The translations under genes and the position numbers were made by a program. From positions 2,170,001 to 2,234,000 of the forward strand of contig CP148265.1 in the NCBI GenBank assembly GCA_045345765.1: 64,000 nucleotides of DNA. Reading direction: 5' to 3'. This DNA is from JAOARY01 sp045345765. Its GTDB lineage: Bacteria; Bacillota; Clostridia; Peptostreptococcales; Peptostreptococcaceae. This document shows positions 24,810-33,325 of this stretch, piece by piece; position 1 is the stretch's first letter; every line of letters begins with the position of its first letter. The notes beneath the pieces are model-generated. The model saw only the letters and a list, made by a program, of their open reading frames with translations, searched no databases and had not been told where the DNA came from.

Positions 24810-25205
24810 ATGGATTTCGTTGTACTTTTAGACAAAATGTCTACAGATATAAACTCACTAACAAGAGATGAGAAACTGTTAGGGTGTTTAGTTGTAACTC
24901 TTCTTGCTATGGTAATAGTTTTTGCGGTATTAGTACTTCTTATGTTTATAGTAAAAACAATGAAGAGTTTTGCGAACAAACCTAAAAAAGAAGAAGTAGT
25001 AGTAAAAGCTAAACCTGTAGAAGAAGAAGTAGAAGAAGAAGTTAAAACAGATGATAAGCAGTTAGTTGCTGTTATAACAGCGGCTATTGCAGCAAGTTTA
25101 AATACTTCTACAAGTAAAATAGTTGTAAAAAGAATTGAAAGATTAAGTGAAGATCCTGCTTGGGCTCAAGCTGGTAGGATAGAACAAATGGGATTGAGTA
25201 AATAA
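24810..25205 (+). CDS. mmdD: Methylmalonyl-CoA decarboxylase delta subunit (OadG/MmdD family)
   Basis: A 131-residue small membrane subunit that ties the carboxyltransferase to the sodium pump. One membrane helix (~28-50, LVVTLLAMVIVFAVLVLLMFIV) is followed by a charged linker rich in Lys and Glu and a conserved C-terminal segment LVAVITAAIAASLNTSTSKIVVKRI that is predicted to bind the other subunits. It lies 27 bases after mmdA and before the biotin carrier, the standard order A-D-C-B. Confidence 0.88.
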   Translation: MDFVVLLDKMSTDINSLTRDEKLLGCLVVTLLAMVIVFAVLVLLMFIVKTMKSFANKPKKEEVVVKAKPVEEEVEEEVKTDDKQLVAVITAAIAASLNTSTSKIVVKRIERLSEDPAWAQAGRIEQMGLSK

Positions 25206-25244
25206 ATCATTAAAAATAGATTGAGGTTTTAAGGAGGATATATA

Positions 25245-25649
25245 ATGACTAGAAATTTTAATGTTACTGTAAATGGTGAAACATATAGTGTGGAAGTTGA
25301 AGAAATAAAAGCAGATGGTAGTGTAGCTACGCAAACAGTTAGTAGACCTGCACCAGTATCAAAGCCAGCACCAAAGCCAGCTGCTCCAGCTAAAAAAGCA
25401 GTACCAAAAGCAGCACCAAAGCAAGTTACAGCAGGTGCAAGTACTATTGACGCTCCAATGCCAGGAACAATATTAGATATAAAGGTAAAAGAAGGAGATT
25501 CAGTTAAAGAAGGACAAGTTATTGTTATTCTTGAAGCAATGAAAATGGAAAATGAATTAATGGCACCAGCTGATGGTGTAATAGCTTCTATAAATGTTGA
25601 AAAAGGCGCATCGGTTAATCCAGGAGAAGTTTTAGTATCTATTAACTAA
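25245..25649 (+). CDS. mmdC: Methylmalonyl-CoA decarboxylase gamma subunit (biotin carrier)
   Basis: A 134-residue biotinyl carrier protein. A short N-terminal beta region (NFNVTVNGETYSVEVEEI) is joined by a flexible Ala/Pro/Lys linker (~35-65) to a C-terminal biotinyl domain. The EAMKMEN motif places the biotinylated lysine at residue 100, 34 residues from the C-terminus as in other biotin carriers. It shuttles the carboxyl group from mmdA to the membrane subunit mmdB. BirA, encoded at 27034, can attach the biotin. The ribosome site is AAGGAGG. Confidence 0.95.
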   Translation: MTRNFNVTVNGETYSVEVEEIKADGSVATQTVSRPAPVSKPAPKPAAPAKKAVPKAAPKQVTAGASTIDAPMPGTILDIKVKEGDSVKEGQVIVILEAMKMENELMAPADGVIASINVEKGASVNPGEVLVSIN

Positions 25650-25681
25650 GGAAAAAAATAAAACGGAAAGGAGATGTACCG

Positions 25682-26899
25682 ATGTTAGATGTATTGATTA
25701 AATTCTACGGTTCTACCGGTTTTTCAGCTATTGAGCGTCCACAAGTTATAATGATTTTGGTTGCCTGTGTGTTTTTATACTTAGCAATAGCTAAAGGTTT
25801 TGAACCGTTATTATTAGTTCCAATATCATTTGGAATGTTGCTTACAAATTTACCTCTTGCTGGACTTATGGCACATCCAGAATCTTTTGTAAGAGTTTAT
25901 AATCCAGATAGTGCAGAAACCATGAAGTTGGCAGCAGAGGGATTTATGAAATTTGATGTTATGACAAAGCTTCCTGGTGGACTCTTACATTATTTATTCT
26001 TAGGTGATGAGCTTGGAATATTCCCTCCGCTTATATTTATGGGTGTTGGAGCCATGACTGATTTTGGTCCACTTATTGCAAATCCTAAGAGTTTACTTTT
26101 AGGTGCAGCAGCTCAAGCTGGAATATTCTTTACTTTTGTTGGTGCAATAATAATGGGCTTTGATGCTCAGGCAGCATCAGCGATTGGTATAATTGGTGGA
26201 GCAGATGGACCTACTGCTATATTTTTGGCAACTAAATTAAAGCCAGAACTTCTTGGCCCAATTGCAGTTGCAGCATATTCTTATATGGCACTTGTTCCTG
26301 TAATACAGCCACCTATAATGAAATTATTTACAACTAAAGAAGAAAGACAAATTAAGATGAAACAATTAAGAGTTGTAAGTAAAAAGGAAAAAATATTATT
26401 TCCAATAATAGTAACAATAGTTGTATCATTAATATTACCACCAGCAGCAACTCTAATAGGAATGCTTATGTTAGGTAATTTATTTAAAGAATGTGGTGTT
26501 ACAGATAGACTTACAAAAACAGCTACGAATGAACTTATAAACATAGTTACAATTTTCCTTGGTCTTTCAGTTGGAGCAACTGCAAAGGCTGAAGATTTCC
26601 TAAAAGCAGAGACATTAAAGATATTAGGTCTTGGTGTAGTTGCTTTTGGAATAGGAACAGGTTGTGGAGTTTTACTTGCTAAACTTATGAACAAATTCTT
26701 AGATGAACCTATAAATCCACTTATTGGTTCGGCAGGAGTTTCAGCAGTACCTATGGCAGCAAGAGTTTCTAATAAAGTAGGACAAGAAGCTAATCCTTCT
26801 AATTTCTTACTTATGCATGCAATGGGACCAAATGTTGCAGGAGTAATTGGTTCAGCAGTTGCAGCAGGTGTATTACTTAGTTTATTTGGACCTAAATAA
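25682..26899 (+). CDS. mmdB: Methylmalonyl-CoA decarboxylase beta subunit (sodium pump)
   Basis: A 405-residue integral membrane protein of the OadB/MmdB/GcdB family that couples decarboxylation of carboxybiotin to sodium export. Family motifs: GVGAMTDFGPLIANPKSLLLGAAAQ with the Asp essential for Na+ binding, IGIIGGADGPTAIFLA, and SAVPMAARVSNKVGQEANPSNFLLMHAMGPN-type C-terminal segment with its Ser/Asn residues. About nine to eleven hydrophobic stretches are seen. It follows mmdC after 32 bases and is closed by a terminator at 26908. The Na+ gradient can drive transport or ATP synthesis. Confidence 0.95.
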   Translation: MLDVLIKFYGSTGFSAIERPQVIMILVACVFLYLAIAKGFEPLLLVPISFGMLLTNLPLAGLMAHPESFVRVYNPDSAETMKLAAEGFMKFDVMTKLPGGLLHYLFLGDELGIFPPLIFMGVGAMTDFGPLIANPKSLLLGAAAQAGIFFTFVGAIIMGFDAQAASAIGIIGGADGPTAIFLATKLKPELLGPIAVAAYSYMALVPVIQPPIMKLFTTKEERQIKMKQLRVVSKKEKILFPIIVTIVVSLILPPAATLIGMLMLGNLFKECGVTDRLTKTATNELINIVTIFLGLSVGATAKAEDFLKAETLKILGLGVVAFGIGTGCGVLLAKLMNKFLDEPINPLIGSAGVSAVPMAARVSNKVGQEANPSNFLLMHAMGPNVAGVIGSAVAAGVLLSLFGPK

Positions 26900-26907
26900 T
26901 ATAAATT

Positions 26908-26941
26908 AAACTGTCTTAAATTTTTAAGGCAGTTTTTTTAT
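26908..26941 (+). terminator. Intrinsic terminator after mmdB
   Basis: AAACTG-t-CTTAA pairs with TTAAG-g-CAGTTT, followed by TTTTTTTA. Confidence 0.85.
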
Positions 26942-27033
26942 ATTTTAAATTAAATGCTAAAATATAATTCCAATAATAATTTTTAGTTGGTATAATTAAA
27001 TTGGTTAAAATCTTTTATGTAGGGAGATTCAAA

Positions 27034-27996
27034 ATGAAAAAACAAATATTAAAATATTTAATAGAAAAAGATGATTTTATATCTGGAGAAGAGCTCTCTA
27101 ATATATTTAATGTATCAAGAACTGCAATTTGGAAACATATAAATAATTTAAAAAAAGAAGGCTATTTAATTGAATCAGTAAATAAAAAAGGTTATAAACT
27201 TCTAAATAGACCAGATATATTAGATGAAAATATAATAAAGGAAGATTTAAAGGCAAAGTATTTTGGGAAAAAAATATATCATTTTGAAAGTTTAGATTCA
27301 ACTAATAATTATATAAAAAATAATTATTTAAAATTAAATGATAAAGATATTATAATAGCAGAAGAACAAATTAAAGGTAGAGGAAGAACAAATAGATATT
27401 GGCATTCTAAAAAAGGTGAAGGTATTTGGATGAGTATATATTTAAAACCAGACATATTACCATTTAAAGCACCTATAATAACTCAATTAACAGGTGCAAG
27501 TATAATAAAGGCACTTGATAATTTGGGCATAAAAACGAGTATAAAATGGCCTAATGATATATTTTTAAATGATAAAAAATTATGTGGTATTTTAACAGAA
27601 ATGAAATTAGAAGTAAGTGATTTAGAATATATAATTGTTGGAATTGGAATGAATGTAAATTCTATTGATTTTGATGATGAAATAAAAGATATAGCAACAT
27701 CTATAAAAGCAGAAGGTTTTGATATAAGTAGAGTTGATATTATAAGAGAAATATTAAAAGAGTTTGAAGTTTTTTATCTTGACTATATAAAAAATGAAGA
27801 TAAAAAATTTATGGATATTTGTAGAAAAAGGTCTAATGTTTTAGGTAATGATATATTCATTATAAAAAATAATGAAAGAATAAAAGCAAAAGCAATTGAT
27901 TTAAATAATGATGGTAATTTAATTGTATTGAATGAAGATAATAAAGAAGAAGAATTATTTTCAGGAGAAGTTTCGATAAGAAAAGATGATAAATAA
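27034..27996 (+). CDS. birA: Bifunctional biotin ligase / biotin operon repressor
   Basis: Attaches biotin to carrier proteins such as the mmdC subunit, and in the HTH-containing class also represses biotin genes. The 320-residue protein has an N-terminal winged helix (~5-60, SGEELSNIFNVSRTAIWKHI), the biotin/ATP domain with GRGRTNRYWHSKKGEGIWMS near residue 115-134 and KWPNDIFLNDKKLCGILTE, and a short SH3-like C-terminal domain. The ATG at 27034 follows GGGAGA. Its place directly after the biotin-dependent decarboxylase makes functional sense, although the terminator at 26908 gives it a separate transcript. Confidence 0.95.
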   Translation: MKKQILKYLIEKDDFISGEELSNIFNVSRTAIWKHINNLKKEGYLIESVNKKGYKLLNRPDILDENIIKEDLKAKYFGKKIYHFESLDSTNNYIKNNYLKLNDKDIIIAEEQIKGRGRTNRYWHSKKGEGIWMSIYLKPDILPFKAPIITQLTGASIIKALDNLGIKTSIKWPNDIFLNDKKLCGILTEMKLEVSDLEYIIVGIGMNVNSIDFDDEIKDIATSIKAEGFDISRVDIIREILKEFEVFYLDYIKNEDKKFMDICRKRSNVLGNDIFIIKNNERIKAKAIDLNNDGNLIVLNEDNKEEELFSGEVSIRKDDK

Positions 27997-28044
27997 AAAT
28001 ATTAATAAATTTAGCTTTTAAAACTATTTAAAGGAGAAATCAAT

Positions 28045-29007
28045 TTGAATAATGAAATTTTTAGTATAAAAGGAATTAAAATAGGTCAAGAACAGGATGA
28101 AAAAGCCTTAACTGGTTGTACTGTTATCTTATGTCAAGATGGAGCTACATGCTCTTGTGATATAAGAGGAGGAGCTCCAGGGACAAGAGAAACAGATTTA
28201 TTAAATCCTATAAATACAGTAGATAAAATCCATGCTTTGGTATTATCTGGAGGTTCTGCATTTGGACTTGAATGTATGAACGGAGTTATGAATTTTTTAG
28301 AAGAAAAAAACATAGGTTTTGATGTAGGTGTTACAAAAGTTCCAATTGTAACAGGAGCTGTATTGTTTGATTTAACACTAGGAGATTATAAGATTAGGCC
28401 TACTATGGAGATGGGATATAAAGCCTGTTTAAATGCAAATGATAAGATATTTAATGAAGGTAATTTTGGTGCAGGCTGTGGTTGTTCTGTGGGTAAAATT
28501 AAAGGAAAAAAATATTCAATGGCAAGTGGCGTTGGAACATATACATTAAAATCAAATGGTTTAATTGTAAGTGCTATAGTTTGTGTAAATGCATTTGGAG
28601 ATATAATAGAAGATTCTAAAATCATAGGAGGTGCTTTAAATGAAGAGCTAAATGATTTTATAAATACATCAAATTATTTAATTAAAAATGATAAGGAACT
28701 ATCATTTGATATGAAAAATACAACGATAGGTGCGATTATAACTAATGCAAAATTAGACAAATCGAAATGCAAAAAAGTATCACAAGTTGCACATAATGGT
28801 TATGCTAGAGCTATAAATCCAGTACATACTGGCTTTGATGGAGATAGTATATTTACTATAGCTACAAATGAAATAGAGGAAAAAGATATAAATAAAATAA
28901 GCATCATGGCATCAAAGGCTATGGAAAAAGCTATAATAAGAGCTTTTAAAGCTTCAAATTCTAAAGATGAATTAAAATCATATAAAGAATTAAATAAAAA
29001 TAAATAA
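28045..29007 (+). CDS. P1 family peptidase (DmpA/NylC-like, S58)
   Basis: An N-terminal-nucleophile hydrolase of 320 residues from the S58 family (D-aminopeptidase/esterase type, self-cleaving). Family marks are LVLSGGSAFGLECMNGVM near residue 70-87, GAGCGCSVGKIKG, ASGVGTYTLKSNG, NTTIGAIITNAKLDKS where autoproteolysis is expected, and DGDSIFTIAT. No signal peptide, so it acts in the cytosol. The start is TTG at 28045 behind AAAGGAG. It precedes a peptide-type ABC transporter, so it may process imported peptides; this is inference. Confidence 0.88.
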   Translation: MNNEIFSIKGIKIGQEQDEKALTGCTVILCQDGATCSCDIRGGAPGTRETDLLNPINTVDKIHALVLSGGSAFGLECMNGVMNFLEEKNIGFDVGVTKVPIVTGAVLFDLTLGDYKIRPTMEMGYKACLNANDKIFNEGNFGAGCGCSVGKIKGKKYSMASGVGTYTLKSNGLIVSAIVCVNAFGDIIEDSKIIGGALNEELNDFINTSNYLIKNDKELSFDMKNTTIGAIITNAKLDKSKCKKVSQVAHNGYARAINPVHTGFDGDSIFTIATNEIEEKDINKISIMASKAMEKAIIRAFKASNSKDELKSYKELNKNK

Positions 29008-29023
29008 AATTTAAAATAAAAAT

Positions 29024-29051
29024 TTAACAAATTTTAATAAGATGATATAAT
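29024..29051 (+). promoter_or_regulatory. Promoter for the peptide-transporter genes
   Basis: TTAACA (29024-29029), a 16-base spacer and an extended -10 TGATATAAT (29043-29051). Confidence 0.55.
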
Positions 29052-29088
29052 GATATAGATTCTTAAAAAAAACAAAAGGGGTGTTTAA

Positions 29089-30645
29089 ATGAGGAAATTA
29101 ATTAGTTTTATTATGATTTTTATTGTTTCTTTAACCTTCGTTGCTTGTAATCAAAATAAAGAAGTGACTAAAGAAAAGGAAAATAATATGTTAGTTTATG
29201 GTAGTGCATCAGATTATTCAAGAATTAATCCTGCTATAGATGAACATGGAGAAATCCATTCTTTAATATTTAGAGGTCTTACAAAACACGATAAAGATTC
29301 TAATATTGTAATGGATATGGCAAAAGAAATAAAAGTATCAGATGATTTTTTAAGATATGATATAGAATTAAAACAGGGGATTAAATGGCATGATGGACAA
29401 GAGTTTAGTGCCAAAGATGTAAAATTTACATTAGATAGCATTAATGATTCTAAAAACTTATCAGAAATAAGTTCAAATTATAAGGAAATAAAAGAAGTGA
29501 TAATAAATAATGATTATAATTTGACTATTGTTATGAAAAATAAATGTAGTGCTATTATGGATTATCTTTCAATAGGTATGATTCCAAAGCATGTATTTAA
29601 ACAGTATCCAATATATGAAGATGAAGCAAATAAAGCTCCAATAGGAACAGGTCCATACAAGTTAACTAAATGGGAAAATGGTTCGTACATAGAGTTACAA
29701 GCTTTCGATGATTTTTATGGAAATAAAGCTAGTATAGAAAAGGTAGTTTTTAAAATAATACCAGATGAAAAAATGAGACTTATGCAATTACAAAGTGGAG
29801 AAATTAATTTAACACAATTAGAACCAAGAGATTTAAAAGCAATAGATAATAAAAAATTAAATGTGTATGAAAGACAAACAGCTGATTATAGAGGTGTTAT
29901 GTTTAATTTTTCAAAAGATATATTTAAGGATAATAATTTTATAAAAGCAATGTGTTATGCAATTGACAAAGATAAAATAATAGAAGTAACATTAGACAAT
30001 AAAGGTCAAAAAGCATATAGTCCACTTCAAAAAAGTAAATACTATCTTGAATTAGAAGAAAAATATGATTTTGATATTCAAAAATCAAAAGAATTATTAT
30101 TAAATAGTGGTTATGAATTTGATGATAATAATAAACTTATCAAAAATGGTCAAAAGATAGAATTTAGACTTACTGTTTTTGAAGGTGACCCAATAAGAGT
30201 GGATATGGCAAAAATGGTTGCTACTAATTTAGAGGAAATTGGTATAAATGTGATTTTGGATATAAGTTCAAAAATTGATTGGGATAATTTAGATGCATTT
30301 TTAATTGGTTGGGGAAGTCCTTTTGATCCAGATGATCATACTTATAAGGTATTTAATTCTAATGAGATTGAAACAGGTATGAACTTGAATTTTTATAAAA
30401 ATGAAGAAGTAGATAGTGCTTTAGAAAATGCAAGACAATATATTGATTATGAAAAAAGAAAAGCATATTATGATAAGTTTCAAAGAGCAATAAATGAACA
30501 ACCACCATTTGCATTTATCGCTTATATAGATGCTCTTTATGGTTCTAATTTAAATATCAAGAATTTAAATAATAATATATTAGGTCATCATGGTGTTGGT
30601 TTTTTATCTAATATAGAAGAATGGGAGATTGAAGTTGAAAATTAA
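29089..30645 (+). CDS. Oligopeptide/nickel-type ABC transporter substrate-binding lipoprotein
   Basis: A 518-residue extracytoplasmic solute receptor of the SBP_bac_5 (OppA/DppA/NikA) family. Residues 1-20 are a lipoprotein signal peptide with lipobox FVAC; the cysteine would be lipidated. The mature part has family segments such as LIFRGLTKHDKDSN, GIKWHDGQEFSAKDVKFTLD, APIGTGPYKLTKWENGSYIEL and AMCYAIDKDKI. The start ATG at 29089 follows GGGGTG. Two permease genes follow with overlaps, but no ATPase gene. Substrate is probably a peptide; nickel or other ligands cannot be excluded. Confidence 0.9.
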   Translation: MRKLISFIMIFIVSLTFVACNQNKEVTKEKENNMLVYGSASDYSRINPAIDEHGEIHSLIFRGLTKHDKDSNIVMDMAKEIKVSDDFLRYDIELKQGIKWHDGQEFSAKDVKFTLDSINDSKNLSEISSNYKEIKEVIINNDYNLTIVMKNKCSAIMDYLSIGMIPKHVFKQYPIYEDEANKAPIGTGPYKLTKWENGSYIELQAFDDFYGNKASIEKVVFKIIPDEKMRLMQLQSGEINLTQLEPRDLKAIDNKKLNVYERQTADYRGVMFNFSKDIFKDNNFIKAMCYAIDKDKIIEVTLDNKGQKAYSPLQKSKYYLELEEKYDFDIQKSKELLLNSGYEFDDNNKLIKNGQKIEFRLTVFEGDPIRVDMAKMVATNLEEIGINVILDISSKIDWDNLDAFLIGWGSPFDPDDHTYKVFNSNEIETGMNLNFYKNEEVDSALENARQYIDYEKRKAYYDKFQRAINEQPPFAFIAYIDALYGSNLNIKNLNNNILGHHGVGFLSNIEEWEIEVEN

Positions 30646-31606
30646 AAATAATATAGGAAGATTTTTTTTAACTATATTCATTTTAACTTTTTTTGTATAT
30701 TTATTTTCATATTATGCACCAATAGATCAATCTAAAGCATTTTATGGAAATACAGCATCGAGAATAAGTACTAAAAATAATGAATTTTTAAAAAAGGAGT
30801 TTAGTTTAAAAAATGAAAATATTATAAAAGGATATGCAAAATGGAGTTTTAATTTTTTGAAATTAGATATGGGTTATTCTCTAAAATATTCAACTGATGT
30901 TAAACATATTATATTTAAGGCCCTAAAAAACAGTTTCTTACTAAATTTTGTAGCTTTTTTAATACTTATAATTCTAACTCCTATAATGACATATTTAAGT
31001 TTTAGTAATAGATTAAAATTCATTGGGAACCTGCTAAATTTAATTAGCAGGCTTTCCTTTTGTATTCCTGAATTTTGGCTGATTATATTTTTAACTTATA
31101 TTTTTAGTTTTAAATTAAAAATATTTTCTTCCTCATTTGATATATTTGCAACTGATTATATTTCATATATAAAATCACTTATGATTCCGATAATAGTAAT
31201 TGTAATATCACATTTAGGTTATTATTGTGGATATTTACAAAAAGAAGTTGAAGATGAATTTAAAAAAAACTATGTATTGTATTTAAGAGCAAGAGGATTT
31301 TCAAATCCATATATATTTTTTAAACATATATTAAAAAAATCAATACCTTCATACCTTAGCTTTTTTTCAAATTCTTTTATTCATTTAATATCGGGCTCAT
31401 ATACAATTGAATATATGTTTTCATATCCAGGTATGGGAAAAATATTAATAGAAAGCGCAAAAACAGGAGATTATAATTTACTTCTTAGTTTTGTTACTAT
31501 AACAGGTATGATTGTTATAATAGGATTTTTTGTTTGTGAATTTATATCAAATAATGCAGACCCCATTAGAATGGATGGTGATAATATTGGATTTCACGAA
31601 AATTGA
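30629..31606 (+). CDS. ABC transporter permease (OppB/DppB type)
   Basis: A ~325-residue inner-membrane permease with six predicted helices. The N-terminal helix (FFLTIFILTFFVYLFSYYAP), the EAA-like loop LRARGFSNPYIFFKHILKKS near residue 215-235 and the GSYTIEYMFSYPGMGKILIESAKTGDY segment are typical of OppB/DppB. TTG codons at 30629 and 30635 are both possible starts; GGGAGA upstream favours 30635. The gene overlaps the end of the binding-protein gene and the start of the second permease, so the three are translationally coupled. Confidence 0.88.
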   Translation: MKLKIKNNIGRFFLTIFILTFFVYLFSYYAPIDQSKAFYGNTASRISTKNNEFLKKEFSLKNENIIKGYAKWSFNFLKLDMGYSLKYSTDVKHIIFKALKNSFLLNFVAFLILIILTPIMTYLSFSNRLKFIGNLLNLISRLSFCIPEFWLIIFLTYIFSFKLKIFSSSFDIFATDYISYIKSLMIPIIVIVISHLGYYCGYLQKEVEDEFKKNYVLYLRARGFSNPYIFFKHILKKSIPSYLSFFSNSFIHLISGSYTIEYMFSYPGMGKILIESAKTGDYNLLLSFVTITGMIVIIGFFVCEFISNNADPIRMDGDNIGFHEN

Positions 31607-32456
31607 TAATAAAGAAAATTTAAAAACTTCTTTTATTAAAATTGATTTTAAAAAGCATGATTTTTTAAAAAAATTAAATTTTTTAAAGAAATCTATGGTT
31701 TTTTTTATACCAATTGTTTTATATATATTATTTTTTTTCACAGAAAAATTAGTGATATCATATTTCAATGTATATAAAAATGAGATTTTATTATCGCCAA
31801 GTTTAAATCATATATTAGGAACTGATTATTTTGGAAAAGATATGTTTTATATATTAATAAAGGCATGTAAAAATTCACTTTTAATAGGATATATAGCTTC
31901 TATGAGTGCATTATTGATAGGGGTTGCAATGGGATTTTTATCTAGTTTAAATAAAATTTTAAATTATTATATAACTATATTGATAGATGTATTTAATAGT
32001 ATACCATCTATAATTTTTTTGATATTTTTACAAAGTTTTTTAAAATCGAATAATATTTATATAATTGCATTATTGATAGGTCTTACAATGTTTACATCAT
32101 ATGCAAAGGTAAGTAGAAATAAAATTATAGAAATAAAAAATAAAGATTTTTATAGAGCTTCATTTTTAATGGGTGCAAATAAATTATATTTATTTAAAAA
32201 ACATATATATCCTTATTTAAAAACACAAATTATGTACATATTTGCATTTAATGTAGGGAAAGCAATACTTTTAGAATCTTCTCTTAGTTTTTTTGGATTT
32301 GGAATTTCAATTCAAGAATATTCACTTGGGAGTTTACTTATAGATGCAAAGAAATCTGTTTTTGAAAATAAATGGTGGACTTTTTTATTTCCAGGATTAT
32401 CAATAATTTTTTTGGTATATATAATGAAATTTTTTGCTCAAAAATCAGAAGAATAA
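31587..32456 (+). CDS. ABC transporter permease (OppC/DppC type)
   Basis: The partner permease, ~289 residues, with an N-terminal cytosolic extension, a first helix (~30-50) and four or five further helices. Family marks are HILGTDYFGKDMFYILIKACKNSLLIG and the EAA loop KNKDFYRASFLMGANKLYLFKKHI. The C-terminal helix region SSLSFFGFGISIQEYSLGSLL is characteristic of DppC. The TTG at 31587 follows GGATGGTGA and overlaps the upstream permease by 20 bases; an ATG at 31575 is an alternative. No ATP-binding subunit genes follow, so the transporter must borrow ATPases encoded elsewhere. Confidence 0.85.
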   Translation: MDFTKIDNKENLKTSFIKIDFKKHDFLKKLNFLKKSMVFFIPIVLYILFFFTEKLVISYFNVYKNEILLSPSLNHILGTDYFGKDMFYILIKACKNSLLIGYIASMSALLIGVAMGFLSSLNKILNYYITILIDVFNSIPSIIFLIFLQSFLKSNNIYIIALLIGLTMFTSYAKVSRNKIIEIKNKDFYRASFLMGANKLYLFKKHIYPYLKTQIMYIFAFNVGKAILLESSLSFFGFGISIQEYSLGSLLIDAKKSVFENKWWTFLFPGLSIIFLVYIMKFFAQKSEE

Positions 32457-32672
32457 CTATATTTATATTATTTTTTGAATTTATAAAAAAATGAATTTAT
32501 AAAAATAAAAAAATCAGCGAAATTTATCGATAAAATTCTTGAAATATTTAATTCTTATTGCTAAAATAAAATTAATTTCATATTGATGTGACTTTGCTGT
32601 GATTTTTAGATTAAAGTTCACAAGCTAGTATCTTTAAGAGCTAGACTGTATGATTAAAAAAATTTTTTGATG

Positions 32673-32695
32673 TCCAGTATCTTTTATGAACTGGA
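32673..32695 (+). promoter_or_regulatory. Hairpin just before the ribosome site of the pantothenate transporter
   Basis: TCCAGT (32673-32678) pairs with ACTGGA (32690-32695), loop ATCTTTTATGA; the GGAGGTG ribosome site starts two bases later. A similar string, CTAGTATCTTTAAGAGCTAG, lies at 32625-32644. The position could affect translation initiation. No known riboswitch class is recognised in the 250-base leader (32457-32708). Confidence 0.35.
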
Positions 32696-32708
32696 ACGGA
32701 GGTGCAAG

Positions 32709-33302
32709 ATGATAAATGTAAAGAGTGAGAAGAATTTATTTTCGACAAAAAAAATGGTTTTAACAGCAATGTTAGGTGCTATTTGTATTATACTTGGTAG
32801 CACACCACTTGGTTTTATACCAATAGGACCAGTTAGAGTTACTATAATGCATATACCAGTTATAATAGGAGCTATATTAGAAGGGCCTTTAGTGGGTGCG
32901 ATTGTAGGACTTATGTTTGGTGGATTTAGTATTTTTCAAGCTTTAACGCAACCAACACCAATATCTTTTGTTTTTTTAAACCCTTTGGTTTCGATATTGC
33001 CAAGAGTTTTAATTGGGTTGGTATCTGCGTATTTATATATGGGACTTAAAAAAGTTATAAAAAATGATAATTTAGCTACTGCAATTACAGGTGGTATTGG
33101 GACTTTAACAAATACTGTTGGAGTTTTATCTATGATATATCTGCTTTATGGAGTTGAATTTGTAAGCAATTTAGGTGGAGATATAAAATTAGTAGGGAAA
33201 TTTATACTAACTATTGGACTTACTAATGGAATACCAGAAATAATACTTGCTATATTTGTAGTTGCTGGGGTATGTAGAGCATTAAGATTAGTAAGAAAAT
33301 AA
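32709..33302 (+). CDS. panT: ECF transporter S component, probably pantothenate-specific
   Basis: A 197-residue membrane protein of the ECF substrate-binding (S) type with about six helices. The N-terminal KKMVLTAMLGAICIILG contains the AxxxA-like helix that docks on the energising EcfT subunit. IMHIPVIIGAILEGPLVGAIVGLMFG is typical of PanT-like members. The ATG at 32709 follows GGAGGTG. The next gene is pantothenate kinase coaX, so uptake of pantothenate followed by phosphorylation is the likely function. The ECF energising module is not in the window. Confidence 0.8.
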   Translation: MINVKSEKNLFSTKKMVLTAMLGAICIILGSTPLGFIPIGPVRVTIMHIPVIIGAILEGPLVGAIVGLMFGGFSIFQALTQPTPISFVFLNPLVSILPRVLIGLVSAYLYMGLKKVIKNDNLATAITGGIGTLTNTVGVLSMIYLLYGVEFVSNLGGDIKLVGKFILTIGLTNGIPEIILAIFVVAGVCRALRLVRK

Positions 33303-33325
33303 AATAAAAAGAGGTTAGTATATTT

